Shown: one piece after another, positions 1 to 8,119 of the stretch | Layout of the letters: each line of letters starts with the position of its first letter | Position numbering within the stretch: position 1 is the first letter of the stretch | From: G963667675 sp965249215 | GTDB taxonomy: Bacteria; Chloroflexota; Dehalococcoidia; Lucifugimonadales; UBA3495 | Direction of reading: 5' to 3' | NCBI GenBank assembly: GCA_965249215.1 | Contig: CBDFLN010000001.1 | Span: 124,001 to 188,000 of the forward strand | Length of the DNA: 64,000 nt | Program-made: the position numbers and the translations under genes | Notes under the pieces: generated by a model | Told to the model about the DNA's origin: nothing | The model's input: only the letters and a program-made list of their open reading frames with translations | Databases searched by the model: none

Positions 1-17
1 AGCACAAGTGGGACAGA

Positions 18-1040
18 TTAGGACCCGAGAAGATTATTATTATGAAGAGCTGCGTGGGAGCTCCCTGAGGGTCTTGTTGTAGCGTCTTCGCCGTTGTAGC
101 GTCTTCGCCGTTCTAACGTCTGGACCTGCACCTCCTTTCTCCGTTGGAGGATCTGCTCCCGCCTTCCGTTGAGCATGTCTGCGGGCGTCACGTTGGCCAG
201 CGCCTTGTGATAGCGTCGGTAGTTGTAGTAGGCCACGAAGGCGGCGATTGCTGCTTCCAGGGCAGAAGGCATCTCGTAGGGGACCTGTTTGACGTCCCGC
301 TTGATACTCTGGTGATAGCGCTCGAGCTTGCCATTGGTCTGAGGGTGGAACGGCGCGGCCAGAATGTGCTTGATTCCCACCAGGTGCAGGTAGTCTCTGA
401 AGCCACGGGAGACATAACCTGAGCCGTTATCGCTCAGCAGGCTGGTCCGGTCGGCCACTGGGACCTCAGTCATGCCGGTCTTGTCCACGGCCTCTTGGAC
501 CACCTCGATGAGAGAGTCGGTGGTCATGTCCCGCTGGAGCTTGTGGGCCAGTATGAAGCGGGAGTAGTCGTCCATCACGGTGACCAGGTAGTAGTAGCCC
601 CAACCGATCACCTTGAAGTAGGAGGCGTCGGTAGCCCACATCTGGTGAGGGCCGCTGGTCTTGCGATGGTACTCTTTGCCGGCCTTGAGCTGCATCTCGG
701 GTGACTTCACAAGACCTTCTCTGCACAGGATGCGATACACAGTGGACTCGGATACAGCGAAGGCCAGGTTGTCTGTAGACCACGCTGCCAACTGGCGGCT
801 ACTTAGCTCCGGCATCTCCCTGGCCGCTTCCAGGATCGACCGTTCCTCCTGAGGTCTAAGGCGGTTCCACGGTGGAGCGCTGGCTCCAGGTCGGTCCTCG
901 AGACCTTGTTGATGGTGTTGTCGCATCAACCACCGATAGTAGGTGCTCTTGGGAACACCCAGGTCTCTGAGCACCCGACGCTTGGCCAGCGGTGATGCGG
1001 CTACACTGGCCAGGACCGTCGCCTTCTCAACGGCGCTCAT
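18..1040 (-). CDS. IS3-family transposase OrfB (DDE integrase domain)
   Basis: This is the catalytic subunit of the IS3 element. An HTH-like N-terminus (about residues 20-45, with STYYRWL) is followed by an integrase core with the acidic triad in WATDASY (about residue 140), LLSDNGSGY (about 205) and NGKLERYH (about 242). Its start overlaps the end of OrfA by four bases (ATGA, 1037-1040), so it is made by coupling or by -1 frameshifting as an OrfAB fusion. The last 30 residues look unnatural. A 17-bp tandem duplication (76-92 and 93-109) shifts the frame; without it the protein would end on a TAA near position 40. The catalytic core is intact, so activity is possible. Confidence 0.88.
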   Translation of the reverse strand: MSAVEKATVLASVAASPLAKRRVLRDLGVPKSTYYRWLMRQHHQQGLEDRPGASAPPWNRLRPQEERSILEAAREMPELSSRQLAAWSTDNLAFAVSESTVYRILCREGLVKSPEMQLKAGKEYHRKTSGPHQMWATDASYFKVIGWGYYYLVTVMDDYSRFILAHKLQRDMTTDSLIEVVQEAVDKTGMTEVPVADRTSLLSDNGSGYVSRGFRDYLHLVGIKHILAAPFHPQTNGKLERYHQSIKRDVKQVPYEMPSALEAAIAAFVAYYNYRRYHKALANVTPADMLNGRREQILQRRKEVQVQTLERRRRYNGEDATTRPSGSSHAALHNNNLLGS

Positions 1041-1477
1041 CCGCTGGTACCGACGCCGTTCTGGGGCATTGGTATGGCCGTTTTTTTCAGACGGTAGACC
1101 TCGAGGGATAGCTCGGCTACCAGCTGCTTGAGCTCGCCGTTCTCCCGCTTGAGATCCTGGATCTCCTGCCGGGTGGCATCGCGCACCGTGTCACGGGACA
1201 GCCGCTCCCTGCCCGCCTCCATGAACTCCTTGGTCCACGAGTAGTAGGAGTGGGGCTTGATACCCTCCCGCCGGCACAGGTCGTTCACGGTGACCTCGCG
1301 GCGGAAGCCCTCCAGCACGATACGGATCTTCTCTTCCGGGGTGTATTTGCGCCGGGTAGCCGCTCTAACTCGTCGAACGAAGGACCTAGTCTGCTCCGAC
1401 CGCTGATCGGCGGCCTCGGCCTTGCTGACGTCTGGCTGGGACACTTCTGCTCCTTTCATGAGGTACTCTACCCTCAC
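1037..1477 (-). CDS. IS3-family OrfA (HTH DNA-binding subunit)
   Basis: This 146-residue protein has a helix-turn-helix of the transposase_8 type (about residues 45-90, KYTPEEKIRIVLEGF then CRREGIKPHSYYSW). A leucine-zipper-like C-terminus follows, with EIQDLKRENGELKQLVAELS. It binds the IS ends and multimerises with OrfB. The N-terminal 40 residues are less typical, so translation could begin further in. It sits directly upstream of orfB, with a four-base overlap. Confidence 0.85.
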   Translation of the reverse strand: MRVEYLMKGAEVSQPDVSKAEAADQRSEQTRSFVRRVRAATRRKYTPEEKIRIVLEGFRREVTVNDLCRREGIKPHSYYSWTKEFMEAGRERLSRDTVRDATRQEIQDLKRENGELKQLVAELSLEVYRLKKTAIPMPQNGVGTSG

Positions 1478-1668
1478 TTCAGGAGCTCACACCACTCTTA
1501 GACTCTCGGGTTTTCTACCCCTCTCACGTGTCCCATTATCGCTGACGTTCTACAGCGGTCGTCTCGGTGATGCGTGATATGGAGGTGGGGCTTTTCAAGC
1601 CGAGCCCTGAGAACGTTGACCGCGTCTATGAACGGGCCTTTGGCTAGATAAGGCCTATCTTAAGAGCG

Positions 1669-1697
1669 CAACAGCGAGGAGTCGCTCATGGTATAAT
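1669..1697 (+). promoter_or_regulatory. candidate promoter for the leucine dehydrogenase gene
   Basis: A perfect TATAAT lies at 1692-1697. The -35 position (about 1669-1674) is a poor match. Transcription would start near 1704 and give a 90-nt leader containing the strong hairpin at 1731-1767. Confidence 0.45.
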
Positions 1698-1730
1698 GGA
1701 ACCGAAATCCGTAATGACCATGTGCCTCCC

Positions 1731-1767
1731 AATACAGCCGCCCCGAAAGCTTCGGGGCGGCTGTATT
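1731..1767. promoter_or_regulatory. 17-bp perfect hairpin in the leader of the leucine dehydrogenase gene
   Basis: Bases 1731-1747 pair perfectly with 1751-1767 around a three-base loop; the core is GCCGCCCCGAA/TTCGGGGCGGC. There is no strong T-run after it on either strand, so it is not a classic intrinsic terminator. It lies between a TATAAT box and the ATG at 1795, and could act as a leader attenuator, an mRNA stabiliser or a protein-binding palindrome. Confidence 0.55.
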
Positions 1768-1794
1768 GTTTAGTGCGGTGAAAGGGGTAACAAG

Positions 1795-2883
1795 ATGGAT
1801 GTGGTGGAGTACATGGAGGCGGGCGACTACGAGCAGTTGGTGGTCTGCACGGACCGTGCGGTGGGCCTCCGAGCCTTCATCGCTATCCACGACACCACTC
1901 TGGGCACAGCCCTGGGGGGTTGCCGCATCTGGCCTCATCCCTCGGAGAAGGCGGCTGTCACCGATGTGCTACGACTGGCCCGGGCCATGACCTACAAGAA
2001 CGCGGCCGCGGGGCTCCACCTCGGCGGCGGCAAGGCCCTCATCTGGGCCGGCTCCAGACGAGACAAGAGTGAGGCCATGCTGCGCGCCTTCGGTCGTTTC
2101 GTGGACACCGTAGGCGGACGCTATATCACCACCGAGGATGTGGGGACCTCCACGGAGGACATGGTGATTATCCGCCAGGAGACCTCCCACGTGGTGGGCC
2201 TGCCAACGACCCTGGGTGGCAGCGGCGATCCGTCCAAGGCTACGGGTTTTGGGGTGTACCAGGGGATAAAGGCTTGTTCGGAGGAGGCCCTGGGCACCGA
2301 CTCCCTTAAGGATGTGACCATCGCCCTGCAGGGGTTCGGCAAGGTGGCCTCCTACCTGGCGGGACATCTCAAGAAGGAGAAAGCCCGGGTTGTGGTGACC
2401 GATATCAACGGTGAGGCCCTGAAGAGCGCGGCGGAATACGGGTTCACCGTCGTGGAGGACCCCGAAGCCATCTACGATGTTCCCTGCGACATCTTCGCCC
2501 CCTGCGCGCTTGGAGGCACGCTGAACAAGGATACTATCCCCCGACTTCAGTGCCGGGTGGTGGCCGGCGCCGCCAACAACCAGCTTCTCACCGAGAAGGA
2601 TGGCGAGGCCCTCTACCAGCGTGACATTCTCTACGCCCCCGATTACGTCATCAATGCCGGAGGCGTCATCAACCTCTCCTTCGAGATTGGGGTGCCATAC
2701 CGTGAGGAGGATGCGATGGAGCGGGTGGCCAGGATCCATGACTCGGCGGCCCAGGTCATCGAGGTATCCAAGAGTCAGGGCGTTTCAACCAATAAGGCCG
2801 CAGCCCGAATAGCTGAAGAGCGTATCCAGAGCATGCGCCGGATCAAGGGGATGTACCGAGGAAGGGATCAGCGCGATAGATAG
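1795..2883 (+). CDS. Leucine dehydrogenase (Glu/Leu/Phe/Val dehydrogenase family)
   Basis: The enzyme oxidatively deaminates branched-chain amino acids to 2-oxo acids with NAD+, in the cytoplasm. At 362 residues it matches leucine dehydrogenases (about 360) rather than glutamate dehydrogenases (over 410). The substrate site is visible around residues 65-85: AMTYKNAAAGLHLGGGK, with its two lysines. The Rossmann fold follows with LQGFGKVASYLAG (about 180-195) and VVVTDIN, whose Asp favours NAD. The GGVINL segment near 295 is typical. AAAGGGG precedes the ATG at a good distance. Phenylalanine or valine specificity cannot be excluded. It appears monocistronic, with a strong hairpin in its leader. 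Confidence 0.88.
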   Translation: MDVVEYMEAGDYEQLVVCTDRAVGLRAFIAIHDTTLGTALGGCRIWPHPSEKAAVTDVLRLARAMTYKNAAAGLHLGGGKALIWAGSRRDKSEAMLRAFGRFVDTVGGRYITTEDVGTSTEDMVIIRQETSHVVGLPTTLGGSGDPSKATGFGVYQGIKACSEEALGTDSLKDVTIALQGFGKVASYLAGHLKKEKARVVVTDINGEALKSAAEYGFTVVEDPEAIYDVPCDIFAPCALGGTLNKDTIPRLQCRVVAGAANNQLLTEKDGEALYQRDILYAPDYVINAGGVINLSFEIGVPYREEDAMERVARIHDSAAQVIEVSKSQGVSTNKAAARIAEERIQSMRRIKGMYRGRDQRDR

Positions 2884-2895
2884 GGCCTATGTCGT

Positions 2896-3267
2896 CTACC
2901 CGTACCCCATCAGCTCCAGGTCCTCGTCGCTCCAGCCCAGGTGGTGAGCGATCTCGTGGACGACGGTGGCCCGTACCTCCTGCTCTAGCTCTTCATTAGA
3001 GGCGCAGACCGCCTCCAGGGGGCGTTGGAAAAGGGTGATGCGGTCCGGCAGAACCAGGTTGTAGTCGGAACGCTCGGTGCGGGGGATGCCCTCGTAGAGC
3101 CCCAGCAGGCCGTAGCGGTCCTCGTTATTGGTGGTGTCGAGCTGATCCGGCGAAGGCCAGTTCTGGGCCAGGACAGCGACATTCTCCAACGCCTCGTGGA
3201 CCTCGGCTGGAAGCCCGGCCAGGGCCTCCTCTACCAGTCGCTGGAACTCCCGACTTGAGAGACGCAT
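2896..3267 (-). CDS. Small zincin (MMP-like metallopeptidase family, PF06262 type)
   Basis: This 123-residue cytosolic protein has the zincin helix VVHEIAHHLGWSDEDL near its C-terminus, with HExxH supplying two zinc ligands and the catalytic Glu. It has no signal peptide. The preceding stretch (LPDRITLFQRPLE) fits the 'minimal MMP-like' family found in actinobacteria and Chloroflexota. Substrates of this family are unknown. It is convergent with the leucine dehydrogenase gene and lies just downstream of the endonuclease IV gene on the same strand, 50 bp away, so it may be cotranscribed with it. Confidence 0.8.
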   Translation of the reverse strand: MRLSSREFQRLVEEALAGLPAEVHEALENVAVLAQNWPSPDQLDTTNNEDRYGLLGLYEGIPRTERSDYNLVLPDRITLFQRPLEAVCASNEELEQEVRATVVHEIAHHLGWSDEDLELMGYG

Positions 3268-3317
3268 GGACCTCGTTGTTTCTAAAGCACTTCGCTGGGA
3301 TGGGTCAGATGATGTCT

Positions 3318-4178
3318 CTAGGACGCCGGCGAGCCCACCCTTGCCCGGATAGCCTTCAGCCGCTCCACATTGTCCCGATCGGGGCCGCTGCGCTCGGTGC
3401 CGGGCACCTCTAGCAGGAAGGGGATATCCCGGAAGGCCGGGTGGGCCATGATGACCTCGAAGCCTGCAGTGCCGATGTTTCCGTCACCGATGTTCTCGTG
3501 CCGGTCCACGCCGCCGCCGAAGGGGATCTTGGAGTCGTTCGCGTGCACGGCCACCAGGTGCTCCAGGCCGATCTCCCGGTCGAACTCCTCCATGGTGCGC
3601 TCCAGGCCCTCTTTTGTGGCGACATCATAGCCCGCAGCAAAGGAGTGCTGGGTATCCAGGCATACCTTGACCCGGGGGCTGGCCAGGGCCTTCATAATCC
3701 GGCCGATCTCGGCGAAGCTGGCCCCGATCTGGTTGCCCATGCCGGCGCAGTTCTCGATGATGAGCTGAGCATCCTCCGGGGAGCCCTCCAACACCTCGGT
3801 CAGCCGCTCCACCGTCTGCTGGAAGACGGCGTCGAAGCCCGCCCCCTTGTGGCTGCCGGAGTGGAAGATGACCCCCTGGGCCCCGATCTGGGAAGCCACG
3901 TTGAGATAGTTGACTAGGGCCCCTCGGGAGCGGTTCAGGTTTTCGGTCTGGGGGCTGCCCAGATTCACCAGGTAGATGCCGTGGAGGAAGTTGGGCCCGA
4001 TGCCCGTTTCCTCAACCTTCTGGCGGAAAGCAATGACCAGGTCTTCAGAGGCGGGCTTGAAGGCCCAGCTCTGGGGGCCTGAGGCGAAGATCTGTACGCA
4101 CTCGGCGCCGATCTCTTGCGCCCGACCAATTGCCTTGTCCAGACCTCCCGAGGCGGAGACGTGGGCTCCGATCTGCAT
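3318..4178 (-). CDS. nfo: Endonuclease IV (AP endonuclease)
   Basis: This enzyme cleaves DNA 5' to abasic sites in base-excision repair, using three metal ions. The 286-residue length is standard. The start MQIGAHVSASGGL is the family hallmark. Metal ligands are all visible: FHSGSHKG (about residue 107), IIENCAG (about 143), CLDTQHSFAAGYD (about 173-183), HANDSKIPFG, DRHENIG and a terminal LLEVPG. The gene has a good AGGAGG-type ribosome site. Its neighbours (EVE-domain protein upstream, zincin downstream) are on the same strand. Confidence 0.95.
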   Translation of the reverse strand: MQIGAHVSASGGLDKAIGRAQEIGAECVQIFASGPQSWAFKPASEDLVIAFRQKVEETGIGPNFLHGIYLVNLGSPQTENLNRSRGALVNYLNVASQIGAQGVIFHSGSHKGAGFDAVFQQTVERLTEVLEGSPEDAQLIIENCAGMGNQIGASFAEIGRIMKALASPRVKVCLDTQHSFAAGYDVATKEGLERTMEEFDREIGLEHLVAVHANDSKIPFGGGVDRHENIGDGNIGTAGFEVIMAHPAFRDIPFLLEVPGTERSGPDRDNVERLKAIRARVGSPAS

Positions 4179-4321
4179 GATTTATCCTCCTTTACGCGCC
4201 ACGGCCACGAGCCTCGTAGCCGTCTGGTCGTAGGGGCGATGGCTCAACGGTCTCCCAAAAGGCATCTTGGTCGTGCCAAGCCTTCATTCGCTCATTCAGG
4301 CGTTTCATTAATCGCGTATCC

Positions 4322-4807
4322 TTATGCCTGTCCCTGTCCCATGCCCAGGTCAACGATGATTTCCCACTCTTGTGGGGTCACTGGCTGGACCGAGAGTCTG
4401 GACCCCCGTTGGAGCAACATCATCTTCTCTAGGCCGGGAACCTGCCTGAGAGTCTCCAGGGTCACAGAATGGGGGAACTCCCCATCGGCCTTGATGTCCA
4501 CCATATACCAGATCGGGTTGTCCGGGGTGCTTTTGGGGTCGGGATGCTGGGAGTTGGGGTCCAACGCGGTGTGATCGGGATAGCCCTCCCGCACCACCAC
4601 CGCCTTGCCCACCACGGCTAACGGGTTGGTGCTGCTGTGATAGAAGAGCACACCATCGCCGACCTTCATCTCATCTCGAAGGAGGTTGCGCGCCTGGTAG
4701 TTTCGGACGCCATCCCACTCTGCGGTCTGATCGTGCTCGCTGAGGAGATCGGTGAAGGAGTAGGCGTTAGGCTCCGACTTGAGCAGCCAGTAGCGACGTT
4801 CCGGCAA
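4322..4807 (-). CDS. EVE-domain protein (modified-base binding)
   Basis: The protein belongs to the EVE (PUA-like) family, which binds modified bases in DNA or RNA. Conserved features are YWLLKSEPNAYSF at the start, WDGVRNYQARNLLRD, GDGVLFYHSS and WYMVDIKADGEF. I start it at the TTG at 4807, which has GGAGG six bases upstream and gives 161 residues, normal for the family. The in-frame ATG at 4879 adds 24 non-conserved residues and lies upstream of a TATAAT-like box (4862-4867, minus strand), so it would not be in the message. Confidence 0.85.
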   Translation of the reverse strand: MPERRYWLLKSEPNAYSFTDLLSEHDQTAEWDGVRNYQARNLLRDEMKVGDGVLFYHSSTNPLAVVGKAVVVREGYPDHTALDPNSQHPDPKSTPDNPIWYMVDIKADGEFPHSVTLETLRQVPGLEKMMLLQRGSRLSVQPVTPQEWEIIVDLGMGQGQA

Positions 4808-4861
4808 GACTTCCCTCCAAGCCCTGGATGACTCAATGCTGGCCCCCTTTGATTGGTCTCC

Positions 4862-4867
4862 ATTATA
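4862..4867 (-). promoter_or_regulatory. -10 box of the EVE-domain gene
   Basis: The minus strand reads TATAAT here, about 55 bases before the TTG start chosen for the EVE gene. The -35 region is weak. Its position argues against the upstream ATG at 4879. Confidence 0.45.
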
Positions 4868-4933
4868 GTGGATAGGCATCCTGGTTTGGTATTGGTAGAA
4901 TGCGGCTCAGCAGCCGGTTGTAAAGGAGCAAGG

Positions 4934-5971
4934 ATGAAGGCTCTAGTGTTGGAGGAGCCTGGAGACCCACCGAAGCTGGCCGTTAAGGATGTTCCCACCC
5001 CTGCTGTGGGCGCCCGTGATGTGCTGGTGAAGGTCGCAGCTTGCGGCGTGTGCTACCACGACATCCTGGTGATGTGCGGGGTGCTTCGCCGCGGGGTCAA
5101 GCCCCAGCTTATTCTGGGTCACGAGATCGCAGGTGAGGTGGTCGAGTGCGGTTCCCTGGTTTCCACGGTATTCCCCGGGGACCCAGTTGCCTCCATCCTC
5201 ACCGATGCCTGTGGGTCCTGCGCTCAATGCGCTCAGGGGCGGGAGCACCGCTGTCTTCAAGGGGTAGGTATCGGCCACGGCGGCGACGGGGGCTTCGCCG
5301 AATACGTCAAGGTCGGGGAAAGCAGCCTGGTCAAGTTACCCTCTGAAGTCGATCCTGGTCGGGCGTGCATCTATGGGTGTCCTATGGGGGTGGCCCTCCA
5401 CGCCTTGCGGGACGCCGCAGGTCTCCAGGCGGGGGAGACGGTGGTTGTGACAGGGGCCGGCGGTGGTCTGGGGGTGCACCTGGTGCAGATCGCCCGGGCC
5501 TGTGGGGCTCGAGTCTTTGCGGTGACCACCTCGGAGGAGAAGGAGGAGGGGCTAAAGGAGGCCGGAGCACACCAGGTCTTGTACGTTCCGGAGTTGGACT
5601 TCGGCGAGATCGTGCAGGCCCTGACGGAAGACCTGGGCGCTGAGGTCGTGGTGAACACCCTGGGGGCTATAGCCTTCGATGCCTGTTGGACCTCACTGGC
5701 CCAGTTCGGAAGGATGGTTATCGTGGGAGATGTTCAGGGGGGTGAGGTTTCCATCCGCCCGGCGGAGGTGCTGTTCAAAGATGCCCAGCTCATCGGGGTC
5801 TCCGGCGTATCGCGTCGGCAGCTCCGGGATGTGGCGCGCATGGCTGCAGCGGACCTGGTGCGTCCCATCATCTCGCAGACCTTTCCTCTGGAGGCGGCCC
5901 TGGAGGCGTACCAGCTTATGCGGGAGAAGCGAAGCTTTGGCCGCCTGGCTCTGGTGCCTGACCAAGGCTAG
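4934..5971 (+). CDS. Zinc-dependent alcohol dehydrogenase (MDR superfamily)
   Basis: This is a medium-chain NAD(P)-dependent dehydrogenase of 345 residues. The catalytic zinc site is CGVCYHD (about residue 38) with GHEIAGEV (about 62). The structural zinc loop has four cysteines in CGSCAQCAQGREHRC (about 92-106). The nucleotide fold starts at VVTGAGGGLGVHLVQIA (about 165-181). The start at 4934 has AGGAG five to ten bases upstream and gives the typical MKALVLEEPG beginning; an open frame continues upstream to 4853 but is not conserved-looking. Substrate is not predictable. Confidence 0.87.
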   Translation: MKALVLEEPGDPPKLAVKDVPTPAVGARDVLVKVAACGVCYHDILVMCGVLRRGVKPQLILGHEIAGEVVECGSLVSTVFPGDPVASILTDACGSCAQCAQGREHRCLQGVGIGHGGDGGFAEYVKVGESSLVKLPSEVDPGRACIYGCPMGVALHALRDAAGLQAGETVVVTGAGGGLGVHLVQIARACGARVFAVTTSEEKEEGLKEAGAHQVLYVPELDFGEIVQALTEDLGAEVVVNTLGAIAFDACWTSLAQFGRMVIVGDVQGGEVSIRPAEVLFKDAQLIGVSGVSRRQLRDVARMAAADLVRPIISQTFPLEAALEAYQLMREKRSFGRLALVPDQG

Positions 5972-5996
5972 ATGAGTGTATCTCTCTACCCATCTC

Positions 5997-7127
5997 TTAT
6001 GTTCCTGGGGGAGCAGGCTGGACGAAGCGGCGTAGAGAGAAAGCCTCTCCCTCGGCTGGTGATTCTGAGCCGGTGATCCAATCCTTCAGCAGCCGACCTG
6101 TGATGGGGCCAAGCAGCACCCCATTGCGACCGTGGCCAGTAGCCATGAAAACGTCGTCCCACCCCGGAATGGGACCTAGAATGGGCAATCCATCGGCGGA
6201 AAGGGGACGCAGCCCGGCTAGGGCCTTGATCATACCGGCATCAACTATGGCTGGAGCAAGCTGCACCGCCTTCTCCATGATGGCGCTGGTGCCCTGGGGC
6301 GTTGTCCGCACCTCGAAGCCCGCCGCCTCTTCCGTGGCCCCGGCGATGATGACCTTGTTGGGTTTGGGGGTCAGGTATGAGCCCTGGTGGAAGAGGATGC
6401 ATTGTAGTGGACAGGTGCTGGCATCCAAGTGAAGGAGCTGGCCTCTCTGGGGCAGCACAGGGATGGAGGTCCCCAGCCATGCGCTGGTGTACACGGTCCA
6501 GGGGCCCATAGCGAGCACTACCGCCCCTGCGGTCAGAGTCTGGTTCCCTGCTACGACCTCTAAGGCCCGACTTTGATTCCTGCGGAGTCCAGTCACCTCT
6601 GCGTAGTGGAAGCTTGCGCCCCACTGCTCCGCGGCCCGGGCCAAGGCCAGCACCAGGGGATAGGGCTCCACCTGGGCTTCGGCGCGTGAGAGCAGGGCGC
6701 CGAGCGTTTCAGGCGAAACTGCCGGCTCCCACGCACGCGCCTCTTTGGCGTCCACCCAGTGAACGTCTAGTCCAAGGGCTTCCAGGCGGGCTGCCTGATT
6801 GCGCAGGGTTTGGGCCTCGGCCTCGGAGAAGGCTGGCATCAGGACCGGCGTCTCTTCCAGGTGGACATCGATGCCCGTCTCATCTCGAAGCTCTTGGGCT
6901 AGAAGACGATGCATCTGGAGGCTCTCCAGGGCCAGGGTCAGAAAGGGGCCCGGCTCCGGGTGCTCCGCAAGAGGTATCAAGAGCCCGGCGGCGACCCCAG
7001 AAGCCTGGCTGCCGAGGGCCTCTCGCTCGAAGATCTGGACTTTCGCGCCAGCACGGGTGAGATAGTATGCCACCGCACAGCCGATGATCCCACCGCCGAC
7101 CACAATGACATCTGGATTCCGGGCCAT
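5997..7127 (-). CDS. thiO: FAD-dependent glycine oxidase-like protein (ThiO)
   Basis: This DAO-family flavoprotein of 376 residues most resembles ThiO, which oxidises glycine to the imine needed for thiazole synthesis. The FAD-binding motif VIVVGGGIIGCAVAYYL is at the N-terminus. Other family landmarks are GSQASGVAAGLLIP (about 40-53), VLPQRGQLLHL (about 225) and GLRPLSADGLPILGP near the C-terminus, followed by GHGRNGVLLGP. No other thi gene lies nearby, so a related D-amino-acid oxidase role is possible. A promoter-like CTGACG-18-TACAAT lies just upstream. Confidence 0.8.
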   Translation of the reverse strand: MARNPDVIVVGGGIIGCAVAYYLTRAGAKVQIFEREALGSQASGVAAGLLIPLAEHPEPGPFLTLALESLQMHRLLAQELRDETGIDVHLEETPVLMPAFSEAEAQTLRNQAARLEALGLDVHWVDAKEARAWEPAVSPETLGALLSRAEAQVEPYPLVLALARAAEQWGASFHYAEVTGLRRNQSRALEVVAGNQTLTAGAVVLAMGPWTVYTSAWLGTSIPVLPQRGQLLHLDASTCPLQCILFHQGSYLTPKPNKVIIAGATEEAAGFEVRTTPQGTSAIMEKAVQLAPAIVDAGMIKALAGLRPLSADGLPILGPIPGWDDVFMATGHGRNGVLLGPITGRLLKDWITGSESPAEGEAFSLRRFVQPAPPGT

Positions 7128-7167
7128 TTCAACTCCGGTGCGACATTTCCCTCAGGGCACTCCGGAC

Positions 7168-7197
7168 ATTGTAGAGGAACCGACGGGTTTTCGTCAG
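7168..7197 (-). promoter_or_regulatory. promoter of the thiO-like gene
   Basis: On the minus strand CTGACG (7192-7197) is followed after 18 bases by TACAAT (7168-7173). The implied start is about 35 bases before the gene's ATG. Confidence 0.5.
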
Positions 7198-7216
7198 GGC
7201 TGAAGAAGGAAGTTCA

Positions 7217-7246
7217 GTGACGCCTGTCGTGTTGCGCTCATATAAT
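7217..7246 (+). promoter_or_regulatory. promoter of lipB
   Basis: GTGACG (7217-7222) is followed by TATAAT (7241-7246) with an 18-base spacer. It lies back to back with the thiO-like promoter. The leader to the preferred lipB start would be about 110 nt. Confidence 0.5.
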
Positions 7247-7364
7247 GGTAAGCTGAGTTTGCACATAGGTGTTAACCTGGAAGCGGGTGCACTTTTGATG
7301 TCCGTCAAACGTGAAGCGTTCCTCAAACCTGGTGTTTCGGAGCGGAGGTCCTGAAGAAGTAGGT

Positions 7365-8096
7365 ATGCAAGATCGCGTATGCACCGTTTTCTCCCTGGGG
7401 CGGGTGGACTACGCGCAGGCGTGGGAGATGCAGAGAGCCCTAGCGCAACTTCGCGCGGAAGGCGCCATAACGGATATCCTCCTGCTGCTGGAGCACCCCC
7501 ACGTATATACGATTGGCCGACGCGGGGTGGAGGCGGACATCCTCCTGTCTAGAGAGGAGTTGGAGCGCCTTGGGGTCCAGGTGCACCAGGTAGATCGTGG
7601 GGGTGAGGTGACCTACCATGGACCAGGCCAGCTAGTTGGATATCCCATCCTGGACCTGCGGGGCCGGGGTGGCCCTCTGCGATACGTGCGAGCTCTGGAA
7701 GCCGCCCTCATTGAGACCCTCCAGGATTTTGGCATTTCCGCAGGTCGCATCGAAGGCCAAACAGGAGTATGGGTTTGGGAAGGAGCAGGTGGCGAGGAGG
7801 ATCGAAAGATCGCCGCAATAGGCCTGAGGATAAGCCGAGGAGTCTCTACCCACGGCTTTGCTCTGAATGTGAACACCGAAATTCGTTACTTCGATAACAT
7901 CGTGCCCTGTGGCATCCTCGACCGCGAGGTCACTTCCATGGCCCGGGAGCTTGGAAAAGAAGTTGACATAATGGAAGTAGAACACCTGGTGGCGGAGGCC
8001 CTGGGAAGCCATTTAGGATTCAGTATGCGCTTCAGCCCCAAGGAGGCTCTGGAGGAGCTTTTGCGCGGCTCAACAGCGGTTATTGCCGAGCCGTAA
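7365..8096 (+). CDS. lipB: Octanoyl-(acyl-carrier-protein) transferase LipB
   Basis: LipB moves octanoate from ACP onto lipoyl domains, the first step of lipoate synthesis. Conserved blocks are LLLEHPHVYTIGRRG, VDRGGEVTYHGPGQLVGYP (about residues 70-90), the catalytic lysine in KIAAIGLRISRGVSTHGFALN (about 147) and the catalytic cysteine in VPCGILDREVTSM (about 180). The ATG at 7365 gives 243 residues. A GTG at 7311 would add 18 residues that are not typical of the family. No lipA is visible here. Confidence 0.9.
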   Translation: MQDRVCTVFSLGRVDYAQAWEMQRALAQLRAEGAITDILLLLEHPHVYTIGRRGVEADILLSREELERLGVQVHQVDRGGEVTYHGPGQLVGYPILDLRGRGGPLRYVRALEAALIETLQDFGISAGRIEGQTGVWVWEGAGGEEDRKIAAIGLRISRGVSTHGFALNVNTEIRYFDNIVPCGILDREVTSMARELGKEVDIMEVEHLVAEALGSHLGFSMRFSPKEALEELLRGSTAVIAEP

Positions 8097-8119
8097 GGTG
8101 GGGGTGAGCTTCGAGCCTA

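Larger units (their letters stand above)
9..1535 (-). mobile_element. IS3-family insertion sequence, apparently complete
   Basis: The element carries orfA and orfB on the minus strand. Its ends are inverted repeats: TGGGACA at 9-15 and its complement TGTCCCA at 1529-1535. A second matched block lies just inside, ACCCGAGA at 23-30 and TCTCGGGT at 1504-1511. This two-orf layout with TG...CA ends is typical of the IS3 family. I see no clear target duplication (AAG before, TTA after), but only eight bases precede the left end in this window. Confidence 0.8.
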
